A stretch of DNA of 64,000 nucleotides, taken from positions 62,001-126,000 of the forward strand of contig JASANG010001563.1 in NCBI GenBank assembly GCA_030248215.1, written 5' to 3'. Below the pieces are notes generated by a model that did no database searches, was not told the DNA's origin, and worked only from the letters and a program-made list of their open reading frames with translations. This document shows positions 1 through 10,912 of the stretch, one piece after another (within the stretch, counting starts at the first letter, position 1; each line of letters starts with the position of its first letter). Source of the stretch: Enoplolaimus lenunculus. Its lineage: Eukaryota > Nematoda > Enoplea > Enoplida > Thoracostomopsidae. The translations under genes and the position numbers were made by a program.

Positions 1-167
1 TCCCTACTCCCTTGGAACACTGTCAGGACAAAACCGACTCTCTAAGTACAGGGTGTGTATTGTCATCAGGCCCTCGTTATAGCATCGTTTTTTGACACTG
101 GTCCTAAGGTGGTGGGTGGACAAATTTTTACAACTATGCGCGCATTATTACGTGGATGATCCATAAG
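1..167. mobile_element. End fragment of a TIR DNA element (family C)
   Basis: The stretch ends in GTGGATGATCCA, a terminus shared with the elements at 3.8-4.1 kb and 29.1-30.3 kb. Its reverse complement matches 30046-30140 (the block starting GGACCAGTGTCAAAA), which identifies one family. No transposase frame is visible. The other end lies outside the window. Confidence 0.6.
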
Positions 168-2044
168 TAAGAACTCGCTGTGTAAAATTCCTTGGTAGGT
201 TCCAGAGCCAAAAAACACCGTAAAGTCAAGACTACAGGTTAAAAACTAGAAAATCGCGCCAGTAGCACTGTCATCAGGTTGCTGTAAAACACGAACTGAG
301 CGCCCTTAACTCCCAAAAACCACGCTTTTATGCTGGAATTTTGAAAGGTTATACCCTGTTTAAAATTTAATTTTGTCAAACAGCAACCTATTTTATGTAA
401 AAAATTTAAAGTGACTGGAATTCTTCTGAAATTAAATGCGACACTGAAATCCTCACGCCAAACGAATGGTTTTAACAAAATTCTAAAAATTTTACATATT
501 TTGACTACCTTAAGTTATTCTCAGCACTTCCATTCCAATAAACGTAAAATCTGGAATAATCATCCAATTTCTGCTGTTGAATACTCACGTAATTTTTTAT
601 ACATACCAATTTAATACCGCAACCAGTAATCTTAGAAATAATTAGGTATCGCCTAGTATTACACTTATAAAAAAGAATCGAAGTCGTGGTTAACCAAAAA
701 AACCCCAATTTTAATTGCAGTCATTTGCACAATGGCCGATATTCCGAAAGGTACAACAGTAACATAATACACTCTAGACTTTGGATACTAGAAACCAGAC
801 ACAAAATTGCTAAAAGTCACAGCGAAAGATCAAACCACGTACAGTTAACTTTTTTCCATTGGAGACAAAGCTGCTTACAATCGTGTTAATACCTTCTGAG
901 CACATATGTATTTAGCAAAACAGCGAATACACAAAAAACCACTGATTTGTAGTAGTAAAAATTTTTCAATCCAAGACATATGCTCAGTGCTAGGCACTAA
1001 TATTACACTTCGCTGCATCGCGTGCAAAAATATTTTGACTATAACCACTTCAGATGGCCGAATATGAGGGGTTTGTCGCTCAATACATAACACAAATGAC
1101 ATTATTTTCACAGGGGAAACAATTTGTTTGAAAGTAAATGTTAGGGTACTGTAGTCTCATTTTATGCAATTTTACGCTCCGTTTAACATCGATATGTTCT
1201 CGTATACACATACACATTGCAATAAAACTCCAAAATAAGTGGCCGTCCAACGTTTCTCAACAAGTCAACGTGTATTACAAGATATCGTAGCCAACATAAT
1301 TGAAACATCGCCAAATCGTAAGCAACACCGCTTTACCACTGTTTTTTAAATCAGTATACGTAAGCAACTTGCCACATACCCAATAAATTTGCGCCGAATC
1401 GGTTGCCATCAGAGTCCTCAGTATAGGAATACCCCGTTTTAAAAATCAAAATGATGCGAAATGTAGTTGAATATTTTTTAAATATTAGCTTCACTGTTTG
1501 CGCAGCAGCAGACAGTTGGCGTTTCGGTTAAGGTCTGGATCAACTCGGTTGTGCCAGTCAATTGTTTACAATTTCGCGAAATTTCGGAGTCCAGGGAATG
1601 CGCCACTAGATAAATCCCAAAACTCAACGGACATCGATTCCATATACATTGTATCATAGGTGGTTTCGGTAGACGCAGTATCATGCAGCAATTAATGCAG
1701 TGAATTTGCCGTAGCGCAAGTACACGGTACCACAGAGTGTATTTTTTCGCCTAGGCGTAAACAAATGATGAAAGTGATTTATAATATTATTGGTATATTT
1801 CAACGGATCGGCTAAAACAGGATGTGGTATTGTTGGACAAGGATTGTTGCTCAAACACGTTAGCCAGTCCGCGTATACACGCACACATAATCGTATAACA
1901 TCATATTCAGTGGTATTTGTCAATGAAAACGACAAGCATGGCAAATCACCTGCAATGAATCATACCGTATTACATACTGTTGAATTATAATATTCACTGA
2001 GTCTTCCTTAAACCGTTATTAACTGTATGCCCAAAATATATTAG

Positions 2045-2290
2045 GTGCAACTACCAGGGCGCAAAGCAGAACTGGATTACACCGGAATCGGAATCGGAAC
2101 TAAAAATCTTTTGTCTATGCGGATAATTTGCATTAACAAGTATGTTATTGATTTAGGGTGTCTGTTTGCCGGCAACAAATCTCAAAAACGTCGCATGAAC
2201 AAATTGGCAATAATTTTTGGCTCTGTAAAACTAAACTACAATCGATTATTGATAAATTAACTCATCGAAAACAATTTAACTTATATCGAA
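2045..2290. repeat. Dispersed repeat shared with the window's right end
   Basis: The part around 2222-2275 (CTAAACTACAATCGATTATT and onward) recurs with few changes at about 63805-63862 in the same orientation. The left part is rich in CGGAATCGGAA motifs, like the far end of the window near 63930-64000. This is probably a decayed dispersed element of unknown class. Confidence 0.5.
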
Positions 2291-2568
2291 ATCCGAAATG
2301 AGAAACATCAGGGTTAGAAATTGTATTCTTAAAAGAAATTTGCCAAAAATTTTGCTTGATACTAATCAGAATAATGCACATATTTCAACTATTTTTCATG
2401 TCACAACCAAACTTTACCTGGTAAGCCAGAATTGCACGTAAGACAGGAGCGTAATGAAAGTTTCATTTTCGCAGGGTATAACCTTATTTCTACACTCACA
2501 AGAAATCAGTAAATTATTCTGAAGCCGGCTCTTATGCACTTTCACCGAACCACATGGTTAAACTTCAG

Positions 2569-2605
2569 CTCAGGATTAGGCTTAGGTTTAGGTTTCGGAA
2601 AAAAC
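2569..2605 (+). repeat. Short degenerate TTAGGC/TTAGG-like tract
   Basis: About four consecutive hexamer-like units (GATTAGGCTTAGGTTTAGG) resemble an interstitial telomere-like tract. It is short and degenerate and may be chance. Confidence 0.3.
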
Positions 2606-2976
2606 CTTACCTAAGTATATGCCTAAAGGCTTAAACGGGTTTCTCAGCCTTTCCTTTTACCTACGACTTACCCTAGCCTTAACTTTGAGAAAAGTTACTT
2701 TTTAAATGCCAAACGTCTGTGTTACTACTAAAAATGTTTTGTCGAAAGTTTCAAAAAAATTGTAGATGTTAAACGGGAACCGCAGCCAGAAGACGATCAG
2801 AAATAATCCCGCAAGAAAAATCGTCAGCAATCATGCGTTATTTAAAAACATTTTCTAATATATGCGCATACTTAGGCCGATTTAACATAAAAAGAACGTA
2901 AGTCAACATATCATCACATGTCTTGTTTGCGTTCCGAATATAAAGTTTGTGGTTCATTGTAATTAAAAATTAAATA

Positions 2977-3215
2977 CTGTATTGACCCGAGTAAGAGGAA
3001 GGTGGTCTTCAATTTCAGTCCCAGTCAATAGGAGTCCGTGTTCCTAATAAGAGTCCGTAAGCGAATAGAGTCCCTAAACCCTAATTGGAGTCCGTAAATG
3101 TTAAATATACCTAACTGTATTGCCTAAATGACTCCAGGACCAAATAATGTTAAATTCGAAACTTTAAAGCATACTTAAGTTTTGATAGTACATTCCTAAA
3201 TATTGTAACATTTAT
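2977..3215 (+). mobile_element. MITE family D, partial copy
   Basis: It begins CTGTATTGACCCGAGTAAGA, matching the terminus of the three better copies at 35.3-37.1 kb. It also shares their interior motifs (AGTCCGTAAGCG, CTAAACCCTAATTGGAGTCC, GGACCAAATAATG). The right terminal repeat is missing or decayed. Confidence 0.65.
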
Positions 3216-3799
3216 TTATAACTGGAATCGAGACAAAAATACCGGCGTGTCTGTCTGAAAAGTAAAAACTGATCCCTAAGATTTTATTTTTGCCAAAATT
3301 TTACTTAAATTAACATGCAGTAGTTTACCCCTTAACTCTTTGCTACAAGAATTTTTGTACAGGATTCTAGAACAAAAGGCGTTTACATTACCGCTCTACT
3401 ACGCGTAGTATCAAATGTAAACTGTGCGTTGTGTAAGGCCGGCAAGGTGCAACCGGCAGTGAAAAATACCGGAGCCGGATGTCAACAAAACTTACCGAAG
3501 CCGGATGCGAGGCAAAATTGGACGGTTTAATGTATAGAACCAAACCGAACTGTTGGTCGTATAATCATTTTTCTAATTTATGCTGGTGGTCGTTATGGGT
3601 TAAGATTTCGCGGCATAATAATTTAATGCAGAATTGCCAGAAATTCTCTAAGGTTCTTGTAATAAAATTGGAATCGTCATCGGTATCAGTATCAGCAAAC
3701 AAATTTGATTGGCACACTCCTATCTGTCACTCCCGTTATCCCTAACGTTCGCTCAACTCTCAGCAAAGTACATATCTAGTATGACACTATGTATTACGA

Positions 3800-4090
3800 A
3801 GAGTTTTTCCACTTAACAAACAGCGGCCGGAGGAAGGCAGCGAAAGAAGACGCCAGAACTTACTAGTCGTAACATCTCGTTACAGTGTAAGGACTTCATG
3901 CACTGGGTTCTGTGAGTGTAGCGACACTGGAGACCCTATAAGCAGGATGTCTGCGTTGTTCTGGGACTCTGCGAAGAGGCTATTTCTAAATAACATCCTT
4001 CCTACAGAGTTATTGAAAATGACATAGGCTCTTACCCAGACCTGGACAATTTATTACACTAGTGCACGCACTATTATGTGGATGACCCAT
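3800..4090. mobile_element. TIR element family C, partial
   Basis: It ends in GCACGCACTATTATGTGGAT followed by GACCCATAA, the family terminus. Upstream GTTACAGTGTAAGGACTTCA and TGCACTG match the interior seen near 30300. There is no coding capacity. Confidence 0.5.
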
Positions 4091-4509
4091 AATTGCAATT
4101 ATATATGTTGCAATTTCAAGGTAAAATTCGATTCCCAACTCTATGGTGAAAGGGATGAATCCCTTGCAAGCACTGTACAAACAAAGAGACAAGTGCAAGC
4201 GATATCAAATTTTAAATTTTCAACGACCTCTTAGTTAGTTAGCCTTCGCTTAGTTTGTCGTTCAGTGTTCGTATTGCCGTCCCACTAAAACACTGCTCGG
4301 CTAAGACAACGCTGTCCTATAGGAACAGTAATTTCAATTTAGCACTCATTTTTCTAATACTGACATGTTTGAAAGATTCCTGTCTGTGTTTTAAGAAATG
4401 ATGAATGCAAAATCATTCGTCCATTTAAAGCAATAATCAACACTTCTTATAAGTAGATTAATTTGGGATTTTGACTTTCTGCCCACTTATTCTCTTTGTT
4501 TTGCTGCAG

Positions 4510-4925
4510 AGACGGCCAAATGTTCGACATACACAAACAATTCTCACGCCCACCGCGAAAATTATCCCGGGAAGTTGTTATGGGACAGCGCTGCTCAAGG
4601 ATTGCTGTTTTCTTCGTTCGATTGGGGTTTAATGATGATCGTGTTTACAGGGATTATAGTCGATTTGTGGAGCCCTAAATGGCTTGCTGTTATAAGCACT
4701 GTAGTAGCGTCATTAGTTACAGTTATAACACCGCCTATTGCCAGGCTGAGTTATGCATCGACTATAATGCTTCGGGTTATTCTTGGCGCATGCAATGCAA
4801 TTTTAAATCCTTCAGTCAACAAATTAATCTCGTGTTGGATACCTAAAAATGAGCGTAACACTGCTTATGCTATATCAACCTGTGGCGATCAAGTGTCCAC
4901 AATAATACTGCTACCATTGGCCGGA
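4510..4925 (+). CDS. SLC17-family (sialin/VGLUT-like) anion transporter, first recognised exon
   Basis: The exon follows a polypyrimidine tract and TTTTGCTGCAG and ends at GGA before GTAAGA. Its first two bases complete a codon begun upstream; the rest reads in one frame for about 138 residues. Family landmarks appear in order: a possible N-glycosylation site (NNS) in the first luminal loop; WDSAAQGLLFSSFDWG, the signature around helix 2; the acidic residue of GIIVDLWSPKW after helix 2; helix 3; the helix-4 arginine of LRVILGACNAILNPS; W-IPKNER at the cytosolic face; and the start of helix 5 (STCGDQVSTIILLPLAG). Members are 12-helix major-facilitator proteins moving organic anions (sialic acid, glutamate, phosphate, urate) across vesicle, lysosome or plasma membranes. 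The substrate cannot be told here. The helix-4 acidic residue typical of sialin and VGLUT appears to be asparagine. The start codon and helix 1 are not in this exon. Confidence 0.9.
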
Positions 4926-5835
4926 GTAAGAAGTTTTTCTCATTTCTCACATGTTTATTATAACATTACTTTAAACAATTGCGTAATCCGTACTTAAAAA
5001 ATTGAGCTGTATATATCATTGAAGTTTAAATCTTTCATGAAACTTCTGGGAGGGTGTTTCTTTTAAAATGTGTTCAAGTTGTGGGGCATTGCTTTTTCTT
5101 GAATATTTTATCGAATGGAACATTTTTGGCTTTTTGGCATAGCTAGTTGTGGGACTTTTGTGAAAAAATTGCAGCTTAGAATTTGAGTTGCGGAAAAAAC
5201 GCTAGTTGTTAAAAAATTAATTCCTCAGAGTTTGCCTTGCTATTCCATTTTTTAATTTACCGTGTAGCGAACGAAACAATTTTATTAAAGTGGTATGTTA
5301 AAATGGGGTAACGTTTTTGGTCGACGTATTATAGAATACGGTCAACGGGAAGTTCTGCGGACGAAACCGAGTGCTATCCCTAGTAAGCCGATGTGTCCAG
5401 TGGATGGTAATCCCCCAGGCGTGGTAAAAGCTTCTGAAAGGTCACGAAATTTTCTTATCCTCGTACGAAAATTAACTTATTTATCGCTAAGCTTCCGCAA
5501 ATGTTGCCGTTGAATACCCTGCAGCAGTTTTAGTTTTGATTGTTTAAACGCTCTGTCTGTTTGCAAAATTAAGGTTGATTTAGCCTGTGTTGGTCCAAAA
5601 GTCGCAGGGAACGACGTCCAGGTCCTTGGGTCTTTATTTGACTGATTGAGAGTACGGTTGTTTCAAGATCCTGAATGATAAGAAATCATTGGTCTTATTC
5701 GTGACAAAATGAGAATTTACTAAACTCTTTCCCGAGAAGGCGGCAACTCCAGGGAAGAGCACCCAAACCGACCAACACGCTTCGTAAGTAGATAATGGTG
5801 AGCTTAGGCGCAACTAAGGTGCGAGCCTATGCAGA

Positions 5836-6018
5836 AGCATACTACATATGGTGATCGAGATAGTATGGACTATTAAGCGTAAGCATGTGCTAATCTATCT
5901 AAGCGTATGCCTGTACTTAAGCATGCTACATATGGTGATCGAGATAGTATGGACTATTAAGCGTAAGCATGTGCTAATCTATCTAAGCGTATGCCTGTAC
6001 TTAAGCATGCTACATATG
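5836..6018. repeat. 84-bp tandem repeat, two units plus a partial third
   Basis: The CATATG box recurs at 5845, 5929 and 6013, an exact 84-base spacing. The intervening sequence (GTGATCGAGATAGTATGGAC and onward) is essentially identical between units. A 28-codon repeated open frame through it is a by-product of the period being a multiple of three. Confidence 0.9.
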
Positions 6019-6417
6019 TACTATAACAATAGTGGGCGATATGGGAATAACTACTGAGCGTAACCATGGGTCAGGTAGCCTGTGCATTATCTTATACAGG
6101 AGCACACTATATAATCTATAACAATGGTGGGTGAGCTAATATTGACCGTTTTGGGTTTGAGACTGTTTGTGAGCGACTACACAAGGCTAATCGAGTTGCG
6201 TCAACTCGAGTTAAGTTAAAATTTAGATCAAGGCGTGTCTTTACAAGTAATTATATATCAAGTGACATGCCTTAAATCCTGCGTTAAAAACCAAGACTTA
6301 AAAACAAACCTCGACTGATCCTACGAAGTTGTGATTGAAAGTTAGTTCAAGATAGTTATTAGAATAGCTAAAAGAACAAGAAAACTTCTATTGGGTTAGT
6401 TTAACACTAGGTCCGGA

Positions 6418-6756
6418 ATGGATTGGTCACCTTTTACCAACAAGAAAGACTTTTCTGAGCTGGAATCTTTAACCTTTCCTGGGGCGTCATTATTATTATG
6501 GCCGTACTTTACCCGCTGTCCTAGTTCCATTGAATGTCCTTCAATTATTTCCTATGCCTTAAACAAACGTGGGTACTGCGTAAGGTACTACTTAATTTCG
6601 ACAAAAGTTAAGGAACATCCAAGAGTAGGGCACCAAATGGAAAAATGGGCGCATGAGAGGACGGTACGCAGCCTCGGCGTTTTGCCATGCAGTAGGCGCC
6701 GTTGGTGCATAATTAGTAAGTTGTTTCGTAACAAGTTACAAAGAGATTGTACGTAA
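6418..6756 (+). other. 112-codon open frame, unassigned, probably chance
   Basis: This is an open frame within the SLC17 intron. I recognise no domain, signal peptide or splice context, and its length is near what chance gives in 64 kb. It is listed only so the stretch is accounted for. Confidence 0.15.
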
Positions 6757-6955
6757 TCTAAAGCTCCTCGCTCATTTGGAAACTCGTGTCCCTCTTAAAT
6801 TACTTACGCATACGTTTAACATACATACAAGGCTAATAGTATGAGGGAGCAACGCAGCAGCAGAACAAAACTAACTTTATATATTTGTATATAAATTAGT
6901 TTATGTTTCAATGATATGCGTACTCTACGCTCACGACAGCTCTTCGATCTTGTTA

Positions 6956-7734
6956 TGTCTCTCACACGTTATAACGCGTGTGTTTCGCCCACGCAACATC
7001 CTACAATATAGTTAGCTGCGCGGATTATACAACTTTTGCGTAGACGGTGTAGCGGACATTTTTATACCGTCAATATTTACCTTGAATGTTCCACTCAACT
7101 ACACAATAGGTATCGAATGTCTAGTATATAGATAGTTTGCTTAAAAAATTATTATTTTTCGCAAAATTTGAGGTTTCTTCATAATTTAGTTTTTAAAAAT
7201 TTTTCGCGCCAAAATTTTTATTTTGCCGCTAAAATTTCAATTCAAAATTTGGATTTTTCCGCCAAAACTTGAATTTCCCGCCAAAATTTAAACTCTCCCG
7301 CCAAAAGTAAAGTTTTTCCTCTAAATTTGAATTTCCGCCAAAATTTAAATTCTCCCGCCAAAATTTGAATTTCGCGCCAAAATTTGAATTTCCCACCAAA
7401 ACTTAAATTCTCCCGCCAAAGTTTAAATATTCCGCCAAAACTGGAATGGTCCCGCCAAAATTTTTACCGCTAAAATTTGAATTTCCCGCCTAATGTTACA
7501 TCACCCTCACAGTTTCAATTACCTGCAAAATTTAAAAAAGTTCGCACACAGTTCTCGGATTATGAATTTGTCCGATACACCGTTGCCGAAAACGCCTGAA
7601 TGTCCATCAATTTTGTGTCGCAAGTTATGCGACGAGAGTTGCGGCTTGTAAACGGTATCGTTATGTATACTGTGTGTTCAAAACGGTAGGGTCGTTGCAT
7701 GTGCGAATCGCACGCATTATAACGTGTGAGTGAC
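6956..7734. mobile_element. TIR element family B, copy 1, carrying a minisatellite
   Basis: The left end reads TGTCTCTCACACGTTATAAC and the right end is its inverse (GTTATAACGTGTGAGTGACA in the opposite sense, with small differences). The centre (7190-7495) is an array of about 18-20-bp units of the type CCAAAATTTGAATTTCCCG. There is no transposase frame. Related elements are at 13.0 and 26.8 kb. Confidence 0.75.
7190..7495. repeat. Minisatellite, CCAAAATTTGAATTTCCCG type
   Basis: About 15 degenerate units of 18-20 bp lie inside the family-B element. The same unit makes up the arrays at 13.3 and 27.1 kb. Confidence 0.85.
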
Positions 7735-7814
7735 ATTAGGTGCTGTTAGAACGTTTAGTTTTAAATTCACTCAAGCTGAACTATGAGATTTGGTAGTAAC
7801 ATGTGCAATTTTAG

Positions 7815-7991
7815 TATTTCTGCAGTCTGGTATGGATTGACGAAGGCTGGCCTCTGATTTTTTACTTTTCTGGCGCAGTAGGAGTGATATTGGTTATTTT
7901 CTGGATTGTTTTCACAACCGACCGCGTAGCATCAAACAAATGGATTGGCATGGAGGAACAACGATATATTGCAAGTCAAATGCAAATTGAG
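7815..7991 (+). CDS. SLC17-family transporter, second recognised exon
   Basis: This is a 59-codon, phase-0 exon between CAATTTTAG and GTATAAC. It starts YFCSLVWIDEGWPLIFYFSG, the luminal loop and start of helix 6. The GW-x-x-IFY-x-x-G pattern is a strong SLC17 landmark. It continues through helix 6 (VGVILVIFWIVF) into the cytosolic central loop (TTDRVASNKWIGMEEQRYI), matching the family's pattern of short motifs followed by E-E-x-x-YI. It directly extends the LPLAG end of the previous exon. The reading frame is intact. Confidence 0.88.
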
Positions 7992-8089
7992 GTATAACAA
8001 AAAGCCATTCTGAAATAGAACTAAAACAGATGAATGTAATGCATGGTCACTAAAATCAAGTTAATGACAATGAATGCTGCTCATTTGTC

Positions 8090-8292
8090 GTTGCGAAGTA
8101 GATAGATAATGAGGGTTTTACCCTTCCTGCCAAAGCAGTAATACGACGTCATCAGATGACGTCATTTCCGACAGTAATGAATAAAGACCTGTAAATCACG
8201 TGTTGGCCGAAATGCGGACGTTATTTCGTGTGGGGCGAAATGCGGAAGTAACGAATGTTGAAGTAAAGATTAATCACCTGTAATTGTGTCCC
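8090..8292. repeat. Dispersed repeat family E, copy 1, with paired CRE-like palindrome
   Basis: It is the reverse complement of 16190-16920. Both contain two TGACGTCA-type octamers arranged as a palindrome (here about 8145-8166), the motif CTTTGGCAGGAA and a terminal GAGGGTTTTACCC-like block. The copy at 16 kb is interrupted by a MITE; this one is not. Confidence 0.75.
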
Positions 8293-9101
8293 GAGTTTGC
8301 AGACCAAATGTATTTTTATAAATTTTTTAGTAATTTAAATGCTGGACGTTAAAAGGCTACGTCTGGAATTTTCATGAAACCCAAACCTAACTTTTCAAGC
8401 AAAAATGCCACAGCTGGTAGCGTTTTGCGTTCCATTACAAAATTTTCAATATTTTTGTTCTTACATTTTATAACATTAACAACAACATTAACGAAATCAA
8501 TAGAATTTTTTGTGACAGAAATTATTGATTCAACAACTGACGTTCCAAACCGTCGCATTGCGTGCACATTATGTCAAGTTCGTTCACTGCATCTCGTTTC
8601 TAGGTTCTGGAAGCAGCTTAGCTGATTGCCTTATGTCAGTCACACGTTATCGTACGTTCGGTCTGACAAAAATGTCCAAGAGTTTTGCGAAACGCTAAAG
8701 ACGTCCTTAACGGTCAGCTAGCCAATGCTTTTCGTCCCTTTAACCATCTTTAGCTAGCTATGGACAAAATACAGTTTCTCTGAAACAGTGTCCGGAGACG
8801 AAAAATATTAACTGTTGGACAGCCCATCTTAAAAGTATGAGGATTCGTTTCGGTTAGGTTATCTGAGAGAAAACTCGAAGAAACCCTATGTTAGGGCCTC
8901 AAGCTAGCTTGCATCGAACTAATAATAGGTCTTCTTCACAAGCAAGTTTGAACCCCAAACTCTGGTGTATTAACCATACGACTTACCACTGTACCAGCAG
9001 TACACAATGAAACTTCGTTGATATCATAAGTGAGGGTTACATTGTTTACAATAATATAAAACTTTAATAGACTTGTCTACGCTATGTGCTTCGAATTCTG
9101 C

Positions 9102-9172
9102 GCTGGTAGCTGAATTGGTAAAGCGGTGGACTCTGGATTTCGAGGGGACCGAATCAATTCCCTTCATGGCCT
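9102..9172 (+). repeat. tRNA-like remnant
   Basis: It has an A-box-like TAGCTGAATTGG and a degenerate B-box-like GGACCGAATCA at tRNA spacing. The acceptor ends do not pair (GCTGGTA against TCATGGC), so it is not a good functional tRNA. It may be a decayed tRNA pseudogene or a tRNA-derived SINE head. Confidence 0.35.
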
Positions 9173-9318
9173 AGTAGTTTTTACCAATTCTTATTTTCTA
9201 TTGGTCCAGGGAAACAGAAAGAAGAGAACTAAACCGAAAATAATAACTTTCAGTTTGTGCAAACTTTACGAGGACATTTCACGGGATAATTAAAACAATG
9301 TGCGGACATAGCAGCTAG

Positions 9319-9572
9319 CAAGTGTAATTGTCCGGACATAGTTTCTGCCTTCTGACATACTTAAGACCAAAACAACTGTCCTTTCTATGGCGTATTGACA
9401 AAGTAGTATCTGTATGTGCGATAATGTGACAAAGTATACGCCGTTCAGAGTGGCTTTTTGTTGTCAGCCTGTTTGAATATATAATCCATAAACGCTGCAA
9501 TTAGGAACTTAGGAACTCGCATGTGGGTACAATTTTTTCCAGTAGCGTAGACAGTATAACGTGGATGTCCCA
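9319..9572 (-). mobile_element. MITE family A, truncated copy
   Basis: It keeps the terminal block CAGTAGCGTAGACAGTATAA followed by CGTGGATG, plus family interior (CTGTCCTTTCTATGGCGTAT, TGTGACAAAGTATACGCCG). The opposite end is absent. Confidence 0.65.
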
Positions 9573-10406
9573 AAAGAAATAAATTTGTGTGATCCAATTA
9601 TCGTGTGGCGGTTGTAATAAAATATTAAAGTGTAAATTGCTAACATTGTTATTTATCCATTGAATTTTGTAAAATTAATGGGATTTCACTTTTCAACTAG
9701 ATATTGTCATATATTATCCTTTAGGCGTTTTAGAAAAACAAAGACGCATAACCATTTAATTTTCTTCAAAAAATTTAACCGCTTTAAAAGATCAATCAAG
9801 AAACTCAAAGTTGACGTCTCGCAACACATTGGTGGACAATATCAGATTTCTTATGTCTTTTGCAGGTGAAACAACGTGTGGATGCGTTTTCAACTTACAG
9901 TTGATTAGTCGTTCTTATAAGTCTAAAAGTTTTGACGCCGCGTACCCTCGGTACATTCTGACTTATGATCGAAAAATTTGTGTGGTATAGCCCATTAGGA
10001 TAACCCGTGATTAGTAGGTATGTCTAAAAGTCACCAACACGGAGAATCACTAAGATCAGCACAACTAGAAATCACTCCAACACAACTAAATCAAAATTCA
10101 ACAACTTTTGGGGAAAAGTGACTTCGCCCAGACAAAACAGTAATCCACCGTAGCAGGAAGATCCAGGCGAGTCCATAAGCTTAACCGTTCCTGCAATTCG
10201 CCGATCACCGAAATATGCGTGAAAATCGATGCAGATGCACAATGAGATCTATTTAACAGATCTGACTAGAAAAGTGTTTGTCACTTTACCATGCGACAAC
10301 CCCTAAATATACAAAGTCGCGAGCAAGGGAACTTTGTGAGCGACATGATCAGTTCTTGCAAACAATTATTCAAAATTTCCGCCGCGCACAACCAAATTTG
10401 TAATAA

Positions 10407-10912
10407 TGGGTCATCCACGTTCTGCTATCTACGCTACTGTAATAAACTGTACCCGCATCCGAGTCACTAAGTTCCTAATTGTAGTGTTTATACATTATAA
10501 TCCAAAAGTCGCTCACACTTTGCGTACACCCGGCAAACAATAGATAGTCCCCCTGAACGGCGTATACTTTGTCACATTATCACACATACAGATTCCACTT
10601 TGTCAATACGTTATATATAGGACAGCCGTTTTGTTCTGAGTCTGTCAGAAAGACATTCGCTTACTGCATAACACAAAGTTTGTCCGAAGGGAATCTCTTA
10701 AGGGATTATACAGTTTGTGCGAAGGAAGTCATGTCGTCAGACGCTGTGCCAAAACAGTGTCCAAATTGTCCCTACTCCATCCGAAGGTGCTACCGCTATA
10801 GCCCTCTGCAAAGTCCAAATATCCCAAAAACAGTATTGTTTTGTAACGCCCTTGCAAACAAGTGGGTCGACAAGTTTTTATTGTATCGTAGACAGTACAA
10901 CGTGGATGACCG
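10407..10912. mobile_element. MITE family A, nearly complete copy
   Basis: The left end reads TGGGTCATCCACGTTCTGCT and the right end is the inverse, ending CGTGGATGACCG. The interior shares CGGCGTATACTTTGTCACAT and the GTCTGTCAGAAAG and TTTGTCCGAAGGGA blocks with other copies. Open frames across it vary between copies and are not a transposase. Confidence 0.8.

Larger units (their letters stand above)
168..4509. other. Upstream region or first intron of the SLC17 gene; no coding exon recognised
   Basis: The first recognisable SLC17 exon begins at 4510 in the middle of a codon, so at least one upstream exon must exist. I looked here for a start codon followed by the usual first transmembrane helix and a basic residue and found nothing convincing. 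Apart from the repeats listed separately (1-167, 2045-2290, 2569-2605, 2977-3215, 3800-4090), I see only AT-rich DNA with chance open frames. Confidence 0.4.
4926..7814 (+). other. SLC17 intron between the first and second recognised exons
   Basis: It runs from GTAAGA to an acceptor reading CAATTTTAG. This acceptor was preferred over the later CTGCAG because it alone keeps the reading frame and restores the family's GYxC segment. It holds an 84-bp tandem repeat and a TIR element with a minisatellite, listed separately. Elsewhere I see no coding signal. Confidence 0.75.

Noticed and set aside
686-760. Possible SLC17 start exon (an acceptor-like TTTTAATTGCAG, ATGGCCGATATTCCGAAAG, then GTACAA)
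   Set aside because: The frame is very short, carries no helix-1 sequence, and nothing links it in phase to the exon at 4510.
7820-7834. Alternative acceptor TTTCTGCAG for the second SLC17 exon
   Set aside because: It would put the exon out of phase with the previous GGA|GTAAGA donor; the CAATTTTAG acceptor a few bases earlier keeps the frame and the family motif.
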